The notes below the pieces were generated by a model. The model saw only the letters and a program-made list of their open reading frames with translations, made no database searches and was not told where the DNA came from. A DNA stretch of 64,000 nucleotides. Origin: Kingdonia uniflora (Eukaryota > Streptophyta > Magnoliopsida > Ranunculales > Circaeasteraceae). The translations under genes and the position numbers were made by a program. The stretch lies in assembly GCA_014058105.1 (NCBI GenBank), contig JACGCM010000669.1:3410001-3474000 (forward strand), given 5' to 3'. Of the stretch, positions 58,240 through 64,000 are shown one piece after another. Every line of letters begins with the position of its first letter. The first letter of the stretch is position 1.

Positions 58240-59400
58240 TAGTCTTTACGGCGATAGTATTGCACTAATCATATCGTGTTTTGAGGGTTTGCCAGGGGTT
58301 TTTTGTCTTTGGTTATTAGATAATAGGGCCCCATTGTCTATTTTATCATAGACCACGTATGGTTTTTCCCAAGATTGGCTTTTATGATTAAGTAACTCGT
58401 TGAAAGACCAAATCTTTGATTGCCAAGGATCTAAGACGAACCCTTTTATTATATGATTTAATGGGTAAATTATGATATCAACCGAGATTGGCCAGTACTC
58501 TGTCCCGTGTCTCATCTATTCATAACATGTTACAACCGAGTTGGAACTCATTTTCTTCGTCTTGTAAATCAGGGTTTCTTGTAGGGACTTTGAACTGTAT
58601 TAGTAGAATTGCCTCTGTTCCATACGCGAGGAGAAAAGGGGCGTAACCCATGGCTTTTCTTGGTATTGTGCGATAAGCTCATAAAACGTATTGCAGCTTC
58701 TGTACCCATCACCCTTTCTTGTCGTCAACCATCTTCTTGAGGTCATAGACTATTGTTTTATTGATTGCTTCGACCTGACCATTTCTTTGTGGGTAGTAAG
58801 GTGTAGAGGGAAACCAAAATGATGTTGTGCTTCTTTAAGAGCATTCGAACTTTTCTTCCAACAAGCTCCAGGCCATTGTCGCATCGAATCATATGTAGGT
58901 AGCCAAAATATATTACTATTTTCTCATACAAAAATTTGACTACTTCCTCTTCCCTTGTTCCGCATAACAGGACTGCCTCAACCCACTTGGTAAACTAATC
59001 AGTGGCAACGATGACATGTTCTCTTTTACCCAAAGTTTTTGGGAGGGGCCAATTACATCCATGACCCATCATTTAGATGGCCAAGAGACTTAATTGTAAT
59101 AGAGGTCTTGTGCAGGGATCTTGATGTCATGTCGGTGTCTCTGATAATTATTGTAATATTTTGTGTATTCTTCCACTTATTTTTTTCATTTTCAACCAGA
59201 ATAGTCCCTGCGTGACTGCTCGAAGTGCCATAGATCGCCCTGCTGTATATGAGACACAATTGCCCTCGTGGAGTTCTTTGATGATGACTTCGGCTTCTTT
59301 CTATGGTATGCATTATGCACTCCATTTGATATTCTTCTATGTAGTTCCCCCTTTGAGGGGCGAATACCTTATGAATTTGTCCAACAAAGAACATTTTGTT
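58240..59400 (-). pseudogene. Tat integrase remnant
   Basis: Read on the minus strand: HVIVATD, then a KWVEAVLL block, then RCDNGLELVG (second-Asp region), then STPYYPQRNGQVEAINKTIV (Glu), then AYRTIPRKAMGYAPFLLAYG, and a C-terminal part KSQSWEKPYVVYDKIDNGA (58515-58246). Multiple stops and frameshifts are present. The first catalytic Asp region has decayed (GHGCNWPLPKT). Confidence 0.75.
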
Positions 59401-59830
59401 TTCAAGTCTTCTGATAGTATGTCGTTGTTAAAATACGCTAGGAAGGGTACTTTCCAATCTTTATGATTGATACTTTCGCCCCTACTATCGATGGTGTTAA
59501 TTTCCATTTTGTTTATACTTGGGCTTTTGAGTACCCCTATGACAAGTTTCCAAGGCTCGAAACTTCCTAACATGACCGCTATGTAAGCAAGAGCATAGGC
59601 GTGTCTATTTTCTTCATGAGTAAAATGCGTAATTGATAATTCTTCTGGAAAGTTATCCATTCGCTAACGGATGAGCTCAACATATTCCGCCATTTGACCA
59701 TTCGACCTATTTTCTCGAGTGCAGTATCCCTGTACCAATTGGGAATTGGTAAATACTGCAAACTCTCAGTTCGAGGGCCATGTCTAAACCATGAATCAAG
59801 GCCTCGCATTCAAGTTCATTGTGCATTCAA
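59337..59830 (-). pseudogene. Additional (archaeal-type) RNase H region
   Basis: Minus-strand sequence reads NELECEALIHGLDMALELRV (59825-59765), matching the NEAEYEAL..GL..A.ELG signature of the second RNase H of Tat elements. Downstream, SITHFTHEENRHAYALAYIA fits the (H)VPRE.N..AD.LAKLA end. Confidence 0.65.
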
Positions 59831-60149
59831 AGTTTAGCTTAACCACTTTTTCAATAGGATCATTCGATGGTATGACCAAAACGATCCCTAAGCCGGAACT
59901 GTTCAGACCGGTCGGGCTATCGATAAAGAGTCTTTAGCCTCTGTTTAGGTTCCACGGATCTAAGGCCCGACATACTCGTCTATGACATCTTCGACTGGGA
60001 AATTAGCTAGAAAATCGGCTACTGCTTGCCCCTTTTATGAAATTCTATTTTCAAAAGTTATGTCATGTTCTCCCAAATATATGGACCACTACTGCACTCA
60101 TTTGGAATTTTCTTTCTTTGTTAGGACTTCTCTCAGAGGGTAGCTAGTG

Positions 60150-60480
60150 ATTACCTTTATTCGATGCATATGGAAATATGGCTTGAATTTCCTCGATGTA
60201 TAAACCAAATTGAATAAAAAAAATTGTGTCTGGAGTATAGGGTTTCGGCTGGTGTTAGAGTTTTATTGATGAAGTAAATTGGCTTTTCGAAAGCTTCACC
60301 TATCCAAATGAGGACTGAGCTGAGGGACTCATCTGTGATGGCTAAGTAAAGTAATCTTACTTCACCTTCGACTAATATACTCATGACAGGTAGGCGGCCT
60401 AAATAAGTCTTCAACTCCTGGAAGGCCTGCTCGTACTCTTGTGTCTATTCGATATCTGGGCTTTCTTTTTGCTATTAAGG
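60150..60480 (-). pseudogene. Tat RNase H remnant
   Basis: The frame 60414-60157 reads VMSILVEGEVRLLYLAITDE, AFEKPIYFINKTLTPAETLY. This corresponds to LY.AVS..AVS..L......PVYY.S..L..AE..Y of the RT-linked RNase H in Tat elements. Stops flank it. Confidence 0.7.
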
Positions 60481-60489
60481 ATGTCCAAG

Positions 60490-61230
60490 CCATGATGATA
60501 AGAGAATAGCCATTTGCATCTTTTCGATGATTTTGAAATGAAGTGATTGAGGGCGGCTACTTTTCCTGGGACTTTATATACGTCTCTCTTTGTTTAAGGA
60601 GACGGCATATCGATTAAGGCTTGAATCTATAAAGGAACAATCTCGATACCTCATTTCCCAATGAGGTGGTTGGGGAATTTTCTATATGAAATGCCGAATT
60701 AGCATTTGTCTGGCTAAAGCTTTATCTTGTATGACCGAAGAATGACAAAGACTTAGTTAAGGTCTTGAACATGGTTCTGGTTCTCGAGGCCTTTGCAGAG
60801 TATATCATCGATGTAGACTTCGACCATTTTTTCTAAAAGTGGTTTGAACATGTTCGTGACCAACCTCTAATAGGATGCACCTGCATTGTTTAGCCCAAAT
60901 GGCATTACGTTAAAGCAGTACAAGCCTTGCTTTGTGGTAAAAGCAATTTTGCATTTACCTTTAGGCAGGATGGCGACATGGTTGTAACCCAAAGTTGCAT
61001 TTATCAGGGATAGGTGATCAAGTCCTATTGTTAAGTCGAGGAGAACTACAATTTTGGGAAGGGGAAAGTTATCTTTTCGGTGTATGTTTATTGAGGTTCG
61101 TGAAGTCGACCCAAACTCGGATCTTGCCATTATTTTTTAGTATCACCACTATGTTCAATATCCAGTTGGCATATCTGATCTCCTTGATGAACCCTGCTTC
61201 TCAAAATTTGTCTATCTCGTGGTTAACTGC
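60490..61230 (-). pseudogene. Tat reverse transcriptase remnant
   Basis: The start EAGFIKEIRYANWILNIVVI and KIRVWVDFTNLNKHTPK are followed by a frameshifted part (61130-60867) with FPLPKI, LSLINATLGYNHVAILP and CFNVMPFGLNNAGASY. The YADD-type box lies in decayed sequence after this (YIDD-like sense near 60810). Non-functional. Confidence 0.78.
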
Positions 61231-61739
61231 CTCTCGAAGCCTTAGAGCTAAGGTTAATTTTTTTTATTTTACTACTGTGCAATTTGTAATCAAATCAAGT
61301 ACGTTTACATGCTAGGTTAGGGTCCAACTTCTGATATTTCTTGGAAAGTCCATGCAAAGATGTTCTTGTTATCTCGAAGGAATTCTATAAGTTCTTGTAT
61401 CTCACCTTCTGTTAGTGAACTTCCGATAAAGGTCCATCTTTCCATATCATTGAGTTACACGTATTCGATGGGCTCGACCGCTGATCCTGATGTACCAATC
61501 AAGGGTTAAGGGAGAGTGGGCTACTATAGTTTCTATGCTTTAACCTACTTCCGAGTCATATGTATCTCCGGGGGTTCGCAGGATCGAGTTAGCCGTTGAG
61601 ATCCATTCTTGTCCCAGATTCCACTGGGACATGATGAAGCGCAGTACATGGTGATAGCTTGATGGTATTACCTTCATAGCGTGGAGTCAATCGCATCCGA
61701 TAATACCGAGGTATTCAAATCATTTTAATTCGACATTTG

Positions 61740-61840
61740 TTAGGGTTATGCGATCCGTCATCATCATTTTTTCAACTGTTTGGAAGAAGATAGCATCTAC
61801 TGCACTTCCAGTATCTATGATCATCGTATGCAATATCATA
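61740..61840 (-). pseudogene. Tat protease remnant
   Basis: MIIDTGSAVDAIFFQTVEKM carries the intact D-T-G-S triad of an aspartic protease (codons at 61803-61815), in the position expected between gag and RT. Confidence 0.7.
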
Positions 61841-62041
61841 TTCTCAATCCTCACCATGATAACCAACAAGTCAAAGTGTAGAAACTTCATGTGAGAAACA
61901 TCATAGCTAGCGAGGGAGATACCTTCTAGTCAAGGTTGTTGGCTGGTTTTGGGTATAACCACTAGTAATTTTTCTTCATATGTGAGTTTACAGCAATATT
62001 CGACTCGTTTTCTTTTGCTTTGAATGTGGCCGATGTCGATG

Positions 62042-62894
62042 TTATTTACTTCTATCATATTGGCTTGGAAGATGTGCACCTCTTTTATTCAGTCGATCTA
62101 TCCAACCTAGGTCTTCAGGCACAAACCATCTAGGTAGCCTGAGACATCTTCGATATATTCGTGCAATCGTCTTGCCTTCAGTATCAATTCTAAGGATCCC
62201 TGTAAAGCATAATACTTGTCTGTCGAGTGACAATTGCATTTTTGGCTATGACAATAAGGTTCGCTCTTCTTAACTTTGATTGGATACAGAGTTCTTCATA
62301 TGGGATCGGCCTTGATGATGCGGTAGATGGCTCTTATAACAACATTCAGCTTAGGCAGCATTGACATCGGCCTTTTCTTTTATTGCCTTTTTGTTTGATC
62401 TTCCTGGGTGTGACATTTCCTGGTGTCGACCCCATTTTGAATGGGAGAGACCTGGTTATATTCGGTGGCCTTGGTTTATGTTGATTACTGTTTTGGGCTG
62501 GTCCTTGGTGGTTGCTATCTCAGAATCGCTCAAGGTTTATGTAGCCGTTCACCTTTGATAACATGTCCTCCAATGTTGTTGGCTTTTGGAGGACGATATA
62601 TTCCTTCACTCAACTATTATCGGGCAGACCATTCGTGTATACTAAGACAACATTAGCATAATCGATGTTTTCGATCTTTCATAACTCGTTTATGAACCAT
62701 TTAGTAAACGTCTCGAGTGTTTTAGTTTGTGTCTTCCAAATATTGAATAGAGCATCGACTCTGACCTCTTGATCTTTGTTAAAAGCAAAATTAAAGACTA
62801 ACAGTCTGGGTAGGTCATAAAAACTTTGAATATATAGATTTGGGAGGTTGTGATAGCACTTGAGATGACCATCAGTTAGGCTTATGGGGAACAT
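62042..62894 (-). pseudogene. Tat gag remnant
   Basis: The frame 62894-62679 reads MFPISLTDGHLKCYHNLPNL, then SIYDLPRLLVFNFAFNKDQE-like capsid sequence, ending FTKWFINEL. The pattern F..SL.G.A..W...LP...I.S..DL...F...F matches gag of this lineage. Zinc-knuckle sequence is not clear. Confidence 0.55.
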
Positions 62895-62932
62895 TAATCC
62901 AGAAGAATCTAGAGATTAAACCTCTTAAAAGA

Positions 62933-63500
62933 TGCCATATCTTTTGAACAAACCTTCGAGCTATTTGAACAAGATAGAAGGAAAATGAAGTTAAGGTTCT
63001 GTTGCTGATTCTAGGCTTATTTGCCAAGGTCCTTCGAACAAATTTTGGAGCCGTTCGAACGAGTCGAAGACCAAAAAAGGGGATTCTAGCTGTCTCATTT
63101 TCTAGGCTTAATTTGGCATGTCATTCGAACGACTATTCGAACAATATTTGGAGTCGTTCGAATGACCCTGGCTTTAGAATACCAATTCAATTTGTCTTAA
63201 TTTTTAGGCCTAATTAGGCTTTTCGTTCGAATGACCAATGGGTTCGTTCAAACGACTATCGTGATTACTTCAAATTTTAGTGCATTTGAGGGCATATTTA
63301 TTATATATTGTAACCAGGAAACTTGTAACCTTCATAAAAGGGAAAGGCTAGGCAATATGAAAGGATCTAAGTTTGTAATTTAGAACTTAATATTTGAAAG
63401 AGGAATTTATGGTAATAAAGCAATTGAGTAATTTAAGCTCTTATTGGGAAATTATCCTGCTAAATCATTTATATCTATTTATTCTTCATTACAGGTTAAT
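62933..63500 (+). repeat. LTR-like region of the terminal gypsy element
   Basis: GTTCGAA-type motifs at 63034, 63053, 63122, 63134, 63154, 63222 and 63246 are followed by a TATATATTG word (63306) and a leader. The arrangement parallels the motif-then-TATA order of the LTRs elsewhere in the window. Exact ends are not determined. Confidence 0.4.
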
Positions 63501-63626
63501 CTCTATTTCGATTGTGGATTAAATGGTAATAAATTTTGGATTACGATTCTCAGGGGTATTGGTTTATGGTCTCTACACGTGACCGACTCAAGTAAGCGAA
63601 GGAGAACCTTGTGAGTCCATTGAAAA

Positions 63627-64000
63627 TGCGCAAAAAACCTAACTCGAAGAAGAACGTGAATTCAAAGATGGGCGATTCAGAAAACGACTCACAAAGCTTG
63701 AAACTCAAGTTTCTGACTAAACTGTTACTCTAGGGGAGTTAGTAGAGGAAATACACCTCACAAACCTCGCTAAATCATCTACTTCAACAAAGTGATAAAA
63801 ATGTAGGAAGAAGAAAAGAGTTTCAGAGGAGGAGAAAGACGAGGGAAATTAGGAGGAAGACAGAGATTCTAGTGATCCTGAATCTAAGGAAGATTGGTTA
63901 TTGGTAAGTCTATGAATCTTATGCATAATTTTCGTATTAATTTTAAAATTAAAATTCTAGTATTTGACGGGTCAATTGATGCTGTAAAATTAGATAACTG
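63627..64000 (+). pseudogene. Start of gag of a plus-strand Ty3/gypsy element, cut by window end
   Basis: A Lys/Ser-rich N-terminal frame begins near 63627 (RKKPNSKKNVNSKMGDSEND) and is broken by stops. An acidic stretch follows. The last 70 bases read FKIKILVFDGSIDAVKLDN, the K(I/V).IP.F.G..D...L.(N/D)W opening of gypsy capsids. The element continues past the window. Confidence 0.6.

Larger units (their letters stand above)
55000..62930 (-). mobile_element. Decayed Tat-lineage Ty3/gypsy element with antisense extra ORF
   Basis: On the minus strand gag, protease (DTGS), RT, RNase H, an additional archaeal-type RNase H and integrase follow from about 62900 to 58240. A tandem-repeat spacer and a plus-strand ORF lie beyond pol. 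The domain order and the second RNase H mark the Tat/Ogre/Retand lineage. No LTR pair, primer site or target duplication was found, so the outer limits are approximate. Confidence 0.72.

Overview
This window looks like a stretch of eudicot nuclear genome. It is AT-rich, its genes have many introns with GT..AG borders, and most of it is transposable-element debris. I see one clearly intact host gene. It is an eight-exon potassium transporter of the HAK/KUP/KT family (exons between 3881 and 13815, + strand; 2307 coding bases, 768 residues) that most resembles the KUP6/KUP8 branch. Its third and fifth introns are long (about 1.65 and 5 kb). The fifth carries a tandem duplication, a SINE-like insertion and a hAT-type MITE.

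Upstream (1-3880) there are two adjacent PIF/Harbinger-like elements, one of them carrying a candidate solo LTR, and then the transporter promoter and leader. Downstream (14900-21050, - strand) are the scattered exons of an unidentified host gene. A 3.8 kb Tip100-like hAT element (15786-19595) is inserted in one exon, with an 8-bp target duplication. The hAT transposase frame is free of frameshifts but has four nonsense codons. A TPR-domain fragment resembling HOP/STI1 lies at 21976-22158.

From 22171 to 38212 lies an Athila-type Ty3/gypsy element with a tRNA-Asp-type primer site and decayed gag, protease, reverse transcriptase, RNase H and integrase. Its 3' LTR is truncated. Its gag was later interrupted by a second LTR element (26274-32285, target duplication AGATA) that has 2.9 kb LTRs and an interior of only 206 bp. 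A diverged solo LTR of the same family sits at 45892-48506 (target duplication TGCAT). Both carry clustered TTCGAA-type palindromes in the 5' part of the LTR.

The stretch 38213-45130 is a mosaic: two FAR1-type MULE transposase fragments on opposite strands, a coiled-coil ORF, dense TTGTCGA/TCGACAA arrays with CACTA-like ends, and a pseudogene fragment resembling the WD40 protein WDR75/UTP17. After the solo LTR come a LINE relic, a CACTA-like element with ATGCTAT arrays (about 50617-54987), and a decayed Tat-lineage Ty3/gypsy element. The Tat element has gag-pol on the - strand (58240-62900), an archaeal-type extra RNase H and an antisense extra ORF (55458-57531, +). The window ends in the LTR, leader and gag start of another + strand gypsy element. 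All boundaries and identities come from reading the sequence; no database search was possible.
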